The notes: generated by a model not told the origin, from the letters alone. Positions 7,538-15,411 are shown, counted from the first letter of the stretch. The stretch: DNA of 21,658 nt from Bacteroidales bacterium (GCA_016783865.1 JADHVS010000055.1:1-21658); one strand, 5' to 3'. A program made the numbers and translations.

Positions 7538-7714
7538 ACAGTTGGCAGCCATTTTTCGGTACTGATTCACGCTTTTCCGCTCTTCGATCCGGATGGCGCG
7601 ACAAAGGGATTTGTTGAAGTTGTTGAAGACATCACCGAGCGCAAGCGGGCGGAAGAAGAGCTTCTCCGGGCCTTAGAAAAAGCCGAAGCCGGCAACCGCC
7701 TTAAAACGGCTTTC
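7538..7714 (+). pseudogene. Remnant of a PAS/PAC domain of the truncated kinase
   Basis: This is in frame with the kinase at 7715-8797, but no start codon precedes it and a TGA lies at 7535-7537. The translation contains HAFPLFDPDGATKGFVEVVE and DITERKRAEEELL. The latter is the classic PAC exit from a PAS domain into the kinase linker. The rest of the PAS domain and any sensor have been lost at a junction around 7517-7540, directly beyond the ATPase stop codon. Confidence 0.75.
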
Positions 7715-8797
7715 ATGTATAACATCTCCCACGAAGTTCGTACACCCTTAAATGGGATCCTTGGCTTCAGCAATCTGATCACACAACCCGATATCACCGA
7801 CGATGAGAAGGTGGAATATTATTCACTTATAAAAACAAGCAGCGATCGCTTGCTGAGTACCATAAACAACTACATGGATATTTCCCTGATCGCTTCCGGA
7901 AATATGGAGGTGAATCGAAAATCCATTGACCTGCACCCGATGCTTCATAAACTCAGTGATCAGTTTCAGCCCTTGTGCGCTATTAAAGATCTTGAGTACC
8001 ATCTTGAAATTCCCGGGAAAACCGAACCCATCACCATCTATTCCGATGAAGATCTATTCCGGAAAGCCTTGTCGCATTTGCTGGACAATGCCTTTAAATT
8101 TACCGTTAAAGGGGAGATTACGTTTGGATATGCCATAAAACCGGGGGGTTTGGAATTTTTTGTAAAAGATACGGGATCGGGTATCAGCAAAGAGGCTCAA
8201 ACCCGGATCTTTGAAAGTTTTATGCAGGAAGAGCTGTTGCATACCAGGGGGTATGAAGGCAGCGGCCTGGGATTGTCCATTGCACAGGGATTCGTACGAT
8301 TACTCGGCGGCGAAATGCGTGTAGAGTCGGAAAAGGGCGCAGGTTCCACATTTTTCTTTACCCTGCCCCGGGAAGAGACGGATACCGGAATAATAACTAA
8401 ACCAGAGAGGAAACAAAAGGCCGGGCTTGTGGAAAATCAGGTCATTCTCATTGCCGAAGATGAAGCATCAAATTTACGATTCATTCAAACTGTTTTAAGT
8501 AAAACTGCTGTAACTGTGCTGTCGGCCAATAATGGGAAAGAAGCCGTGGATGCATGCCGGGCACATCCTGAAATCTCGTTGGTGTTGATGGACTTGAAAA
8601 TGCCGGTGATGGACGGGATGGAAGCTACCCGGGTAATCAAAACATTCCGGACAAACCTCCCCATCATTGCCATCACCGCCTACGCCATGAGCGGAGATGA
8701 AAAAAAAGCACGTGATGCAGGTTGTGACGATTACCTTTCCAAACCTGTAAGCAGGGAGGCGTTGCTGGAAAAATTAAAGCAATTCGGAGTGGGTTGA
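7715..8797 (+). CDS. Hybrid histidine kinase/response regulator, sensor lost
   Basis: From the first ATG (7715) the frame gives 360 residues. The dimerisation/phosphoacceptor motif SHEVRTPLNG contains His6. The HATPase_c domain has the N box around Asn125 (LLDNAFKFT), the G1 box DTGSG at 152-156 and the G2 box GSGLGLSIA at 182-190. The receiver domain at residues 242-358 has acidic residues ED at 248-249, the acceptor Asp293 (LMDLKMP), Thr321 and Lys343 (LSKP). All catalytic residues are present, but the N-terminal part exists only as the remnant at 7538-7714. If translated from 7715 it would be a sensorless kinase that starts inside the HisKA helix, so it is probably inactive. Its 3' end overlaps the convergent cinA end by 24 nt. 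Confidence 0.85.
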   Translation: MYNISHEVRTPLNGILGFSNLITQPDITDDEKVEYYSLIKTSSDRLLSTINNYMDISLIASGNMEVNRKSIDLHPMLHKLSDQFQPLCAIKDLEYHLEIPGKTEPITIYSDEDLFRKALSHLLDNAFKFTVKGEITFGYAIKPGGLEFFVKDTGSGISKEAQTRIFESFMQEELLHTRGYEGSGLGLSIAQGFVRLLGGEMRVESEKGAGSTFFFTLPREETDTGIITKPERKQKAGLVENQVILIAEDEASNLRFIQTVLSKTAVTVLSANNGKEAVDACRAHPEISLVLMDLKMPVMDGMEATRVIKTFRTNLPIIAITAYAMSGDEKKARDAGCDDYLSKPVSREALLEKLKQFGVG

Positions 8798-10033
8798 AAT
8801 TTGAATTTCCTTTCTCAGCAAATTCAGCGCTGTCAGTGCCGTTCGGCGGATATTCCGCTCGCGGTTGTCGCCAAAAAGGTAGTGCTTGGCGAATACTCCG
8901 GCAAGGGTGGCGATGCCAATCCAGATTGTCCCTACCGGTTTATCCGGGGTGCTACCGGAAGGGCCGGCAATGCCGGTGGTAGCAATGGCGTAATCGGAAC
9001 GGAACCTGTCACGGACACCCAGGGCCATCTCCAGCACCACCTGTTCACTCACGGCGCCATGGCTCTCCAGGGTATCTTTTTTTACATATAGCATGTCCTC
9101 CTTCGCCCGGTTGGAATAGGCCACTACGGAGCCCAGAAACCAGACGGAGCTGCCCGGAACCGAGGTAGCCAGGTGGGAGATGTACCCACCGGTGGAGCTT
9201 TCGGCTATCGCCAGTGTTTTATTTTGCTGCATCAGCAGTTGTGCGACGATGGTCTCCAGGGTGTCGGTGTCGTATCCGAAGATCAGTTCCGGAATCAATT
9301 CGTGCAACTTATCAATTTCCGACGCTACCTGCTGTTGAAGCACCTCCTCTTCGGATCCGGTGGCCGAGAATCGCAATCGAACGATTCCTGGTTGCGGGAG
9401 GTAGGCCAGCTTGATATTTTCAGGCAGGTTGTTTTCCCAATCTTCCAGGATATTGGCCATGAACGATTCACCCATTCCCTGGGTCAACACCGTTTTGTGA
9501 TAGATCACCTGCGGAGCAAACCGCTCTTTCACCCGGGGAATCACTTCACGGGTAAACATATCCTTGAGTTCGAAGGGGACGCCGGGGAGGAAGATATAGA
9601 TTGTCGATTCCTTCTCAAACCACATCCCCCTCGCGGTTCCCAAACGGTTGGGAAGGGTGAGGCAGTGCTCGGGCAGTTCGGCCTGCTTGCGGTTTAGCTC
9701 GGTGACTTCATAGCCTCTATGGGAGAAGAGAGCTTCGATATTTTGGAAAGCCTCTTCGCTGAAAACCAGTTTCGTGTCAAAGAATTCGCAGATCGTTTGC
9801 TTGGTGATGTCGTCTTTCGTGGGACCTATCCCACCGCTTACCAACACCAGGTCGGCCCGTTCTCCTGCCTCCTGCAATCCCTGCAGGATGTGTTCCCTGT
9901 TGTCGGAAAGGACGGTAAACTGATGCACCCTAAACCCATTTTTATTGAGCTCTTCCGCCATCCAGGCAGCGTTTGTGTTGACCACCTGTCCGATGAGAAT
10001 CTCGTCGCCGATGTTGATGATCTCGATTTTCAT
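8774..10033 (-). CDS. cinA: CinA family protein (NMN amidase, two-domain)
   Basis: The protein has 419 residues. The N-terminal MoaB/MogA-like domain has IINIGDEILIGQVVNTN (6-22), SGGIGPTKDD (66-75) and LPGVP (149-153). In this family it acts on ADP-ribose or related pyrophosphates. The C-terminal PncC-type domain has AESSTGG (277-283) and ATTGIAGPSG (351-360) and deamidates nicotinamide mononucleotide in pyridine-nucleotide salvage. The start at 10033 (MKIEIINIGD) matches the family. A longer in-frame extension to 10426 passes through the promoter and the 8-bp repeat and is not used. The last residues (QISTHSELL) overlap the kinase gene on the other strand. Confidence 0.93.
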   Translation of the reverse strand: MKIEIINIGDEILIGQVVNTNAAWMAEELNKNGFRVHQFTVLSDNREHILQGLQEAGERADLVLVSGGIGPTKDDITKQTICEFFDTKLVFSEEAFQNIEALFSHRGYEVTELNRKQAELPEHCLTLPNRLGTARGMWFEKESTIYIFLPGVPFELKDMFTREVIPRVKERFAPQVIYHKTVLTQGMGESFMANILEDWENNLPENIKLAYLPQPGIVRLRFSATGSEEEVLQQQVASEIDKLHELIPELIFGYDTDTLETIVAQLLMQQNKTLAIAESSTGGYISHLATSVPGSSVWFLGSVVAYSNRAKEDMLYVKKDTLESHGAVSEQVVLEMALGVRDRFRSDYAIATTGIAGPSGSTPDKPVGTIWIGIATLAGVFAKHYLFGDNRERNIRRTALTALNLLRKEIQISTHSELL

Positions 10034-10037
10034 GGAA

Positions 10038-10045
10038 CAAAGGTA
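10038..10045 (-). promoter_or_regulatory. Promoter core TACCTTTG of cinA
   Basis: TACCTTTG fits TAnnTTTG and ends only 4 nt before the cinA ATG at 10033. If it is the real -7 element, the transcript would be practically leaderless. Confidence 0.45.
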
Positions 10046-10050
10046 AAAAA

Positions 10051-10082
10051 ATGGTGAAATGGTGAAATGGTGAGATGGTGAT
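10051..10082. repeat. 8-bp tandem repeat ATGGTGAA, 4 units
   Basis: The units are ATGGTGAA, ATGGTGAA, ATGGTGAG and ATGGTGAT, in the divergent gap between cinA and the oxidoreductase gene. Confidence 0.85.
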
Positions 10083-10183
10083 AGCGAAGCATTCATGAAC
10101 ACCATTGGAAATGAGAGATCAGGTGAATAAATGGTGACAAAGATTTTATGTATATTTATAGAATAAACGGAAAAACTGCAACC

Positions 10184-11509
10184 ATGAAGAACATTGTGAT
10201 TGTCGGAGCCGGCCAGATGGTGAAACCCATGGTCGACTATTTTATTGACCACGGTTATCACGTGGTTTTGATGGACATGTTTATTGAGAAAGCGGTTGAG
10301 ATCAAGAATGGCCGGCCGGAATGTACAGCCCTTGAATGGAAAAACAACGATCCTGAAATCCTGGATGGGGTAGTCAAAGATGCTGAAGTGGTGATAAGCA
10401 TGGTGCCGAAACCTGTACACATCCATATACTAAGGTCTTGTTTGAAATTCAGGAAGAACATGATCACAGCCTCTTATGAAGTCCCGGAACTGATGAAGTT
10501 GAAGGATGACGTGGAAAAAGCAGGGATCCTGGTGCTGAATGAGCTGGGAGAGGTCCCCGGGATGGATCACTTCGGCACCCAGCTGGTGCTTGACGGCGTT
10601 AGGAGGGATGGCGGACGTGTGTTAAGCCTTAAATCCTTTGGCAGCGGGATTCCCTCCTTTGAATCCAATAACAATCCATTCGGCTATAAGTTTTGCTGGG
10701 ATCCCTACACGGTATTCATAGCTGCACAGACCTCCGGTGCGTACATTACCAACGGCAAACGGGTCTTCATCCCCGGGGATAAGCTATTCGAACATTTCTG
10801 GTTTGAAGAGATCGAAGGACTGGGGACCTTTGAAACCTATGCCAACAAAGATGTGGAGAAATATGTGAAACCCTTCGGTCTGGATGACGGCGTCTCTTTC
10901 TACCGCGGGCTTTTACGCTATTCGGGCTATTGCAACAACATGAAGTACATACGCGCCCTGGGGCTGTTTGACAACGAAAAGAGAGAGACCTTAAAAGGCA
11001 GATCATACCGCGAATTTACCGCTTCACTGATTGGGCAGGAACCTGATAACATTGAAAAAAGGGTGGCGGTCTACCTGGGGATTGATGAAAATGCAGATAT
11101 CATCCACCGGTTAAAATGGCTGGGATTGTTCAGTGATTTGCAGATTCCATTGGATGAAGGGACTCATCTTGATGTCTTGCTCAGCCGGATGCTGGAACGC
11201 ATGATATACGCTCCCGGAGAGAAGGATATGATCATCCTCTACATTGAGGTCATTGCGGAGTTTGAAAAAGGCAGAAAAGAGAAACGAACGGCCACGATGG
11301 TGGTGAAAGGGGATCCGGAGGGTGAAACGGCCATGTCAAGAGCCGTAGCTCTCCCAACCGCGATCTCGGCAAGACTTGTTGTGGAGAAAAAGGTTGAAGC
11401 CACCGGCTTTCGTATGCCTCCCAATCTACCGGAACTCCATAAACCTGCCCTGGAAGAGCTGGCAAAATTCGGGTTCAGGTTTACAACACAAACAATCCGA
11501 CTTGATTGA
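10184..11509 (+). CDS. Saccharopine dehydrogenase-like oxidoreductase
   Basis: The protein has 441 residues from the ATG at 10184 (MKNIVIVGAGQMVKPMVDYF). An earlier in-frame ATG at 10148 would add 12 residues without homology. A Rossmann nucleotide-binding loop GAGQMVKP lies at 8-15, followed by DAEVVISMVPKPVHIHI and the ITASYE segment typical of saccharopine dehydrogenase family proteins. The catalytic-domain part (ELGEVPGMDHFGTQLVLDGV, SFGSGIPS) also fits. Known members make or split saccharopine in lysine metabolism, or carboxyspermidine in polyamine synthesis. The precise substrate cannot be told. The gene converges with the SPFH gene with a gap of only 13 nt. Confidence 0.85.
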   Translation: MKNIVIVGAGQMVKPMVDYFIDHGYHVVLMDMFIEKAVEIKNGRPECTALEWKNNDPEILDGVVKDAEVVISMVPKPVHIHILRSCLKFRKNMITASYEVPELMKLKDDVEKAGILVLNELGEVPGMDHFGTQLVLDGVRRDGGRVLSLKSFGSGIPSFESNNNPFGYKFCWDPYTVFIAAQTSGAYITNGKRVFIPGDKLFEHFWFEEIEGLGTFETYANKDVEKYVKPFGLDDGVSFYRGLLRYSGYCNNMKYIRALGLFDNEKRETLKGRSYREFTASLIGQEPDNIEKRVAVYLGIDENADIIHRLKWLGLFSDLQIPLDEGTHLDVLLSRMLERMIYAPGEKDMIILYIEVIAEFEKGRKEKRTATMVVKGDPEGETAMSRAVALPTAISARLVVEKKVEATGFRMPPNLPELHKPALEELAKFGFRFTTQTIRLD

Positions 11510-11522
11510 GGCGGAATTCCCT

Positions 11523-12356
11523 CTATTTATCCCCAAGAATTATAGGCATTCCGTCTTTCCCGCTCCCGATCACGATCACTTTCGTATTGGATGACTCAGC
11601 CAGTCTTACAGTGGCCTGAATCCCTTTCTCCTTCAGGATCTTATCGGTCAGACTGGCGCTGAGGATCCGGTTGGCCCGGGCTTTCCCCTCGGCATCAATG
11701 CGCTGGCGTTCGGCTTCCTGTTTGGCTTTTTCCAGTTTGAACACATATTCCAGGGACTCCTGTTCCTGCTTCAGCTTACTTTCGATGGCCGTTTTGATTG
11801 TTGGGGGCAGAATGATCGTACGGATCAGTACCCGGTTGAGCTGGACAAATTTTTCATCCAGGATCGTCTTCATCTCCTGGAAGATCTCATCCTGGATGGC
11901 ATCGCGTTTGGTTGAATAGATCTGTTCAGGAGTATACCGTCCGATTACCGTTCGTGCCGAGGACCTTAAGGCAGGAATGACAACACGTTTCAGGTAATCC
12001 GTTCCGATGTTCACGTGAAGCTTGCCCATATCTCCCCAGACCGGCTGGTACCAAGACGAAACATCCACTTTGATTTCCAGACCGTTAGACGAAAGCACCT
12101 GCATGTCCTCCGCCATCTCCTGCTGCCGGGTTTCATACACGACCATCGAATTCCAGGGAGCGATCACATGAAAGCCCTCTCCAAATGTTTTAGTCGTATC
12201 GATTCCGCCTCCAAAGGTTCTGAATAATACTCCTCCGTGGCCGGCATCGATGGTTACCGTCATCCTCGCCCAGAAGATAATCAGAAGGATCACTCCAACG
12301 ACAATCAGGATGGTTGGGGTGACTTTTTTCCAGTTAATTTCAAATTCTGATGACAT
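11523..12356 (-). CDS. SPFH/prohibitin family membrane protein
   Basis: The protein has 277 residues. One N-terminal membrane helix (TPTILIVVGVILLIIFWA, about 13-30) is followed by the SPFH core: VTIDAGHGGVLFRTFGGG, then FHVIAPWNSMVVYETRQQE, and LRSSARTVIGRYTPEQIYS. The coiled-coil stretch after residue 205 (KLEKAKQEAERQRIDAEGKA) and the C-terminal strand (TKVIVIGSG) are typical of prohibitins. Such proteins form large membrane rings and modulate membrane proteases and lipid domains. There are no operon partners, because both neighbours face other ways. Confidence 0.9.
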   Translation of the reverse strand: MSSEFEINWKKVTPTILIVVGVILLIIFWARMTVTIDAGHGGVLFRTFGGGIDTTKTFGEGFHVIAPWNSMVVYETRQQEMAEDMQVLSSNGLEIKVDVSSWYQPVWGDMGKLHVNIGTDYLKRVVIPALRSSARTVIGRYTPEQIYSTKRDAIQDEIFQEMKTILDEKFVQLNRVLIRTIILPPTIKTAIESKLKQEQESLEYVFKLEKAKQEAERQRIDAEGKARANRILSASLTDKILKEKGIQATVRLAESSNTKVIVIGSGKDGMPIILGDK

Positions 12357-12379
12357 AATACATTGTTATTGGTTTTCAG

Positions 12380-12406
12380 CAAATTTACGAAAATTTGATA
12401 TATTTG
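12380..12406. promoter_or_regulatory. Divergent promoter pair
   Basis: On the minus strand TAAATTTG (12380-12387) lies 23 nt before the SPFH start at 12356. On the plus strand TATATTTG (12399-12406) points to the short ORF at 12435. Both fit TAnnTTTG. Confidence 0.5.
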
Positions 12407-12434
12407 CAACTATAAAAAGCAGAAATCCATTATT

Positions 12435-12681
12435 ATGAAGAAGATACTATTATTAATCAGCTGTATCGTTTGCCAGATCCTTTAATGTTTCCAATATCTA
12501 TTGGGTGAAAGCCGCAGAAATGCCAGCCCTGTTCTCGGCGCTTGCTCCTCCTGGCAAGCTCTACTCTCCGGAACGGTTACTTGATCTGATTGCCGGTCGG
12601 TTCGGAAATGAAGATGGATTCCTTGCGTTTAAGGATTTTATTCAACAACATGGCATCGCAGCAGAAACCTGGTCACTTTAA
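12435..12681 (+). pseudogene. Broken small gene (signal-peptide start plus frameshifted body)
   Basis: Behind the promoter core at 12399-12406, an ATG at 12435 opens MKKILLLISCIVCQIL and stops at 12485. The next frame is open from 12457 to the TAA at 12681 and reads protein-like: SFNVSNIYWVKAAEMPALF, APPGKLYSPERLLDLIAGRF, GFLAFKDFIQQHGIAAETW. In isolation this second part could begin at GTG 12505 or ATG 12520 as a peptide of 53-58 residues. It ends 22 nt before the phosphorylase start. I read it either as one gene with a shift at about 12475-12484 or as a small ORF preceded by a stray leader peptide. I do not recognise the family. Confidence 0.45.
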
Positions 12682-12703
12682 ACAGCATGTAAAAGAAGAT
12701 ACC

Positions 12704-13579
12704 ATGCCCCCTTTAGCCGAACCCGATCTGATTGTCAATGCTGACGGAAGTGTCTACCATTTGAGCGTTCGGCCTGATCAACTGGCTGATACAGTTTTGA
12801 TCATGGGCGATCCATCCAGGGTACCAGAGGTCTCCGGTTTTTTTAACACCATCGATCACAGAATCTCCAATCGGGAGTTCATTACCCACACCGGCAGCTA
12901 CCGGGGAAAACGCATCACAGCCCTCTCTACCGGCATCGGAACCGACAACATCGACATCGTAATGCAGGAGCTGGATGCACTGGCGAACTTCGATCTCAAA
13001 ACACGCATTCCCAAGCCTGATCGCAAATCCCTTACCATCATCCGGATTGGAACATCAGGTGCCATCCAGCCCGACATTGCCATCAACAGCTTTGGGTTGT
13101 CAACTCATGCCATGGGTCTGGATAACCTGATCTATTTTTACCGCGATTTTCAACAGATCATCGATAAGGAGCTTTCAGCACATTTTGCCAGGCAGGCAAA
13201 CTGGCACAATTTCCTCACACCGCCTTATTTTATCAGGGGATCGGAACCTCTTATCCGCCTGTACTCAGAAGGCACAGTTCCCGGAATCACGGTCACGGCA
13301 CCCGGTTTCTATGGTCCCCAGGGGCGTGGTCTCCATCTGGCTCTCACCGACCCGGAGATGATCGACAAATTACAACGGTTTCATTGCCAGGGACACCGGA
13401 TCACCAACTTTGAAATGGAGAGCTCGGCCCTCTATGGATTGGGGGCGCTAATGGGTCATGAGACCCTCACCATCTGTGCTCTGGTAGCCAACCGCGCCAC
13501 CGGAGAATACAATCCCCACCACGGTCCGGTAATCAAAGAGTTAATTAAGATGGTACTTGAGGGATTGGTGACAGGGTAA
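12704..13579 (+). CDS. Nucleoside phosphorylase, uridine phosphorylase-like
   Basis: The protein has 291 residues from the ATG at 12704 (MPPLAEPDLIVNADGSVYHL). The frame is open further upstream, but that stretch overlaps the preceding small gene. The family motifs are VLIMGDPSRV (31-40, phosphate binding), STGIGTDN (75-82), RIGTSGAIQ (114-122) and NFEMESSALYG (235-245), where the two glutamates bind ribose and base. It should split purine or pyrimidine nucleosides with phosphate in the cytoplasm. The family and the insert after residue 95 favour the uridine phosphorylase branch, but base specificity is not proven. Confidence 0.88.
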   Translation: MPPLAEPDLIVNADGSVYHLSVRPDQLADTVLIMGDPSRVPEVSGFFNTIDHRISNREFITHTGSYRGKRITALSTGIGTDNIDIVMQELDALANFDLKTRIPKPDRKSLTIIRIGTSGAIQPDIAINSFGLSTHAMGLDNLIYFYRDFQQIIDKELSAHFARQANWHNFLTPPYFIRGSEPLIRLYSEGTVPGITVTAPGFYGPQGRGLHLALTDPEMIDKLQRFHCQGHRITNFEMESSALYGLGALMGHETLTICALVANRATGEYNPHHGPVIKELIKMVLEGLVTG

Positions 13580-13582
13580 CCG

Positions 13583-13614
13583 TTTCGCTATTTCGCTACT
13601 TCGCTATTTCGCTA
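13583..13614. repeat. 8-bp tandem repeat TTTCGCTA, 4 units
   Basis: The units are TTTCGCTA, TTTCGCTA, CTTCGCTA and TTTCGCTA, between the phosphorylase stop and the promoter of the next gene. Confidence 0.85.
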
Positions 13615-13619
13615 TTTCT

Positions 13620-13627
13620 TATCTTTG
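13620..13627 (+). promoter_or_regulatory. Promoter core TATCTTTG
   Basis: This fits TAnnTTTG and ends 10 nt before the ATG at 13638. It is another very short leader. Confidence 0.5.
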
Positions 13628-13637
13628 CAATACCGTT

Positions 13638-14522
13638 ATGACAAACAACCCCGATCAGCTATCGGCCTTGATCAATCTTCTGGATGAACCTGATGACAAA
13701 ACATTTGACATCATCCGGGAGAAGATATTCGCTTTCGGAGAGCAAGCTGTTCCGACGCTTGAAACGGCCTGGGAAAACAGTTTCGACAGCCTGGTACAGA
13801 GCCGGATTGAATGGATCATCCATCAGATTCAGCAGGATGGATTCCGTCACCAGCTGATCGACTGGATGAAGCTTGGTTCCTCTGACCTGTTGAAAGGATT
13901 CCTACTGATCTCCAGGACCCACTATCCGGATCTGAACGCCGAAGAGATCACGGTGGTGATCGAACAGATGAAGATGGATGCCTGGCTGGAGTTGAACGAT
14001 AACCTCACCGCGCTGGAGAACGTAAAGGTCCTGAACCATATCTTTTATGATATGCATAAGTTTGAGGGGAACAGGATCAATCTTTACGCACCAACCAATC
14101 AATATATCAACACGGTTCTGGAAACGCGCAAAGGGAGTCCCCTCACACTAGGGATCCTTTATCTGATCCTGGCGCAGCGACTCAACCTACCTATCCAGGG
14201 GGTGAACCTTCCCCAGCATTTTATCCTCTGTTATACGACTGAGCTCTATCACTTCAATACTGGAACTGCTGATGTACTTTTTTACATCAATCCGTTCAAT
14301 AAGGGAGCGGTTTTCACCCGCAAAGAGATAGATCTGTTCATCCGGCAGATGCAGCTCAAACCGGAGCCCTCTTTTTATGCCCCATGTACGAATGTAGATA
14401 TCATCCAGCGTCTGATCAGTAATATGATCCTGACCTATACCCAATTGGGAAATCCGGAGAAGGTGGATGAACTGAATGCTCTGATGGAACTTATGAAAGG
14501 AGCTTATAAGAATGAGGAATGA
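13638..14522 (+). CDS. SirB1/transglutaminase-like family protein
   Basis: The protein has 294 residues. An N-terminal helical, HEAT-like part (LSALINLLDEPDDKTFDIIR, FGEQAVPTLETAWE) precedes the Transglut_core2 (SirB1-type) part. The latter has LNHIFYDMHKFEGN, ETRKGSPLTLGILYLILAQR and LNLPIQGVNLPQHFILCY. In this family the catalytic cysteine is usually lost, as here, where G-S-P-L replaces it, so it is likely a structural or regulatory relative. The C-terminal tail (YKNEE) is encoded by the first units of a 7-bp tandem repeat. Confidence 0.85.
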   Translation: MTNNPDQLSALINLLDEPDDKTFDIIREKIFAFGEQAVPTLETAWENSFDSLVQSRIEWIIHQIQQDGFRHQLIDWMKLGSSDLLKGFLLISRTHYPDLNAEEITVVIEQMKMDAWLELNDNLTALENVKVLNHIFYDMHKFEGNRINLYAPTNQYINTVLETRKGSPLTLGILYLILAQRLNLPIQGVNLPQHFILCYTTELYHFNTGTADVLFYINPFNKGAVFTRKEIDLFIRQMQLKPEPSFYAPCTNVDIIQRLISNMILTYTQLGNPEKVDELNALMELMKGAYKNEE

Positions 14523-14583
14523 GGAATGAGGAATGAGGAAGAAGGAATGAGGAAGAATGACTAATGACCAATGACCAATGACC
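14511..14583. repeat. Two adjacent 7-bp tandem repeats, AATGAGG and AATGACC
   Basis: AATGAGG occurs at 14511, 14518, 14525, 14532 and 14546 (with one degenerate unit between). AATGACC follows at 14563, 14570 and 14577. The first array encodes the end of the SirB1-like protein and the second encodes the end (LVIGH) of the convergent sugar transferase. Confidence 0.85.
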
Positions 14584-15154
14584 TGATGGTTTTTCCCAGG
14601 ATGTGGAAATAATTTCCGATGGTTGGCTTTTCGATGAACTGCATGTTGAGCAGGATTTTTGCCGGCATCAACTCCTCGATGTAGGTCTTCTCAGGATCGG
14701 GTGACCTTCCCAGGATCTCATTCTCGTTATAATATTCAATCGAAGCCCAATCGGTGATTCCCGGCCTGACTGCGAGCACCTTTTTCTGCTCCGTTGTATA
14801 CATCTCCACATATTTCCGGATCTCCGGCCGCGGACCAACCAGGCTCATGTCCCCTTTCAGCACATTGAGCAGTTGCGGTATCTCATCCAGTTTATAACGC
14901 CTGAGAAAAGCGCCGACACGTGTGATCCTGGAATCGCGTGTTCCCACAGTCAGATCCCCTTTTTTATCGGCTCCGGTTGCCATCGTCCGGAATTTGATCA
15001 GTCGGAAATCCTTACTGTTTTTTCCCACGCGGGTTTGGAGGAAGAAAATGTCGCCCCTGGAATCCAATGGAATGATTATCATGATCACCAGGAAAACCGG
15101 AGAGAGAACCAGCAGACCGGTTAAGGAGAGAAGGATGTCGAAAATTCTGATCAT
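14561..15154 (-). CDS. Bacterial sugar transferase (undecaprenyl-phosphate glycosyl-1-phosphate transferase)
   Basis: The protein has 197 residues from the ATG at 15154 (MIRIFDILLSLTGLLVLSPV). A GTG at 15166 would add 4 residues, and three TGA triplets lie just before it. It has one N-terminal membrane hairpin helix with the conserved D and P, then FFLQTRVGK, FRLIKFRTM (50-58), LDEIPQLLNVLKGDMSLVG (89-107) and PRPE (109-112). These are hallmarks of the WcaJ/PglC core that transfers a sugar phosphate to undecaprenyl phosphate at the inner membrane to start a surface glycan or glycoconjugate. No other glycan gene is near, which is unusual for this family. Confidence 0.92.
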   Translation of the reverse strand: MIRIFDILLSLTGLLVLSPVFLVIMIIIPLDSRGDIFFLQTRVGKNSKDFRLIKFRTMATGADKKGDLTVGTRDSRITRVGAFLRRYKLDEIPQLLNVLKGDMSLVGPRPEIRKYVEMYTTEQKKVLAVRPGITDWASIEYYNENEILGRSPDPEKTYIEELMPAKILLNMQFIEKPTIGNYFHILGKTIRSLVIGH

Positions 15155-15266
15155 AAACGGTTTCACAATTCATCATCAAACCCGGGGCGTTTGCATGACT
15201 CCTGCTCCGGGAAAAAGCGGTTGACCTCCTGTTTTAAGATTGCAAGTTTAGCGAGAAAAACTGATA

Positions 15267-15296
15267 ATTTCAATTCCACTTTGGTACGATTGATAG
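15267..15296 (-). repeat. Solitary CRISPR repeat
   Basis: All 30 bases are identical to the repeats of the array at 16799-17288, in the same orientation, 1.5 kb beyond the array's leader-distal end. It is the only further copy in the window. Its right flank continues TACCAACAACTATCC, where ACTATC inverts the repeat's own end (GATAGT). It probably marks the former end of the array. Confidence 0.92.
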
Positions 15297-15411
15297 TACC
15301 AACAACTATCCTGCAGAGAATGGGACACAATTGTACACGGGCTTAAAAGGTTCCTTCGCGTATTACAACAACCAAGTATAATAATACTAAGCATTGAAAT
15401 GTATATTTAAT

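Noticed and set aside
9173..9697. Plus-strand ORF of 174 codons opposite cinA
   Set aside because: It is the antisense shadow of a well-supported conserved gene.
10034..10426. Upstream extension of cinA to a start at 10426
   Set aside because: It crosses the promoter core and the 8-bp tandem repeat and overlaps the divergent oxidoreductase gene. The family N-terminus is at 10033.
12590..12703. Longer start for the nucleoside phosphorylase
   Set aside because: It overlaps the preceding small frame, and the added residues lack family similarity. The ATG at 12704 fits the family.
15297..15311. Solitary repeat flank as a tracrRNA-type anti-repeat
   Set aside because: The copy is in the same orientation and fully identical, and no type II or V effector is present. 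A leftover array unit explains it better.
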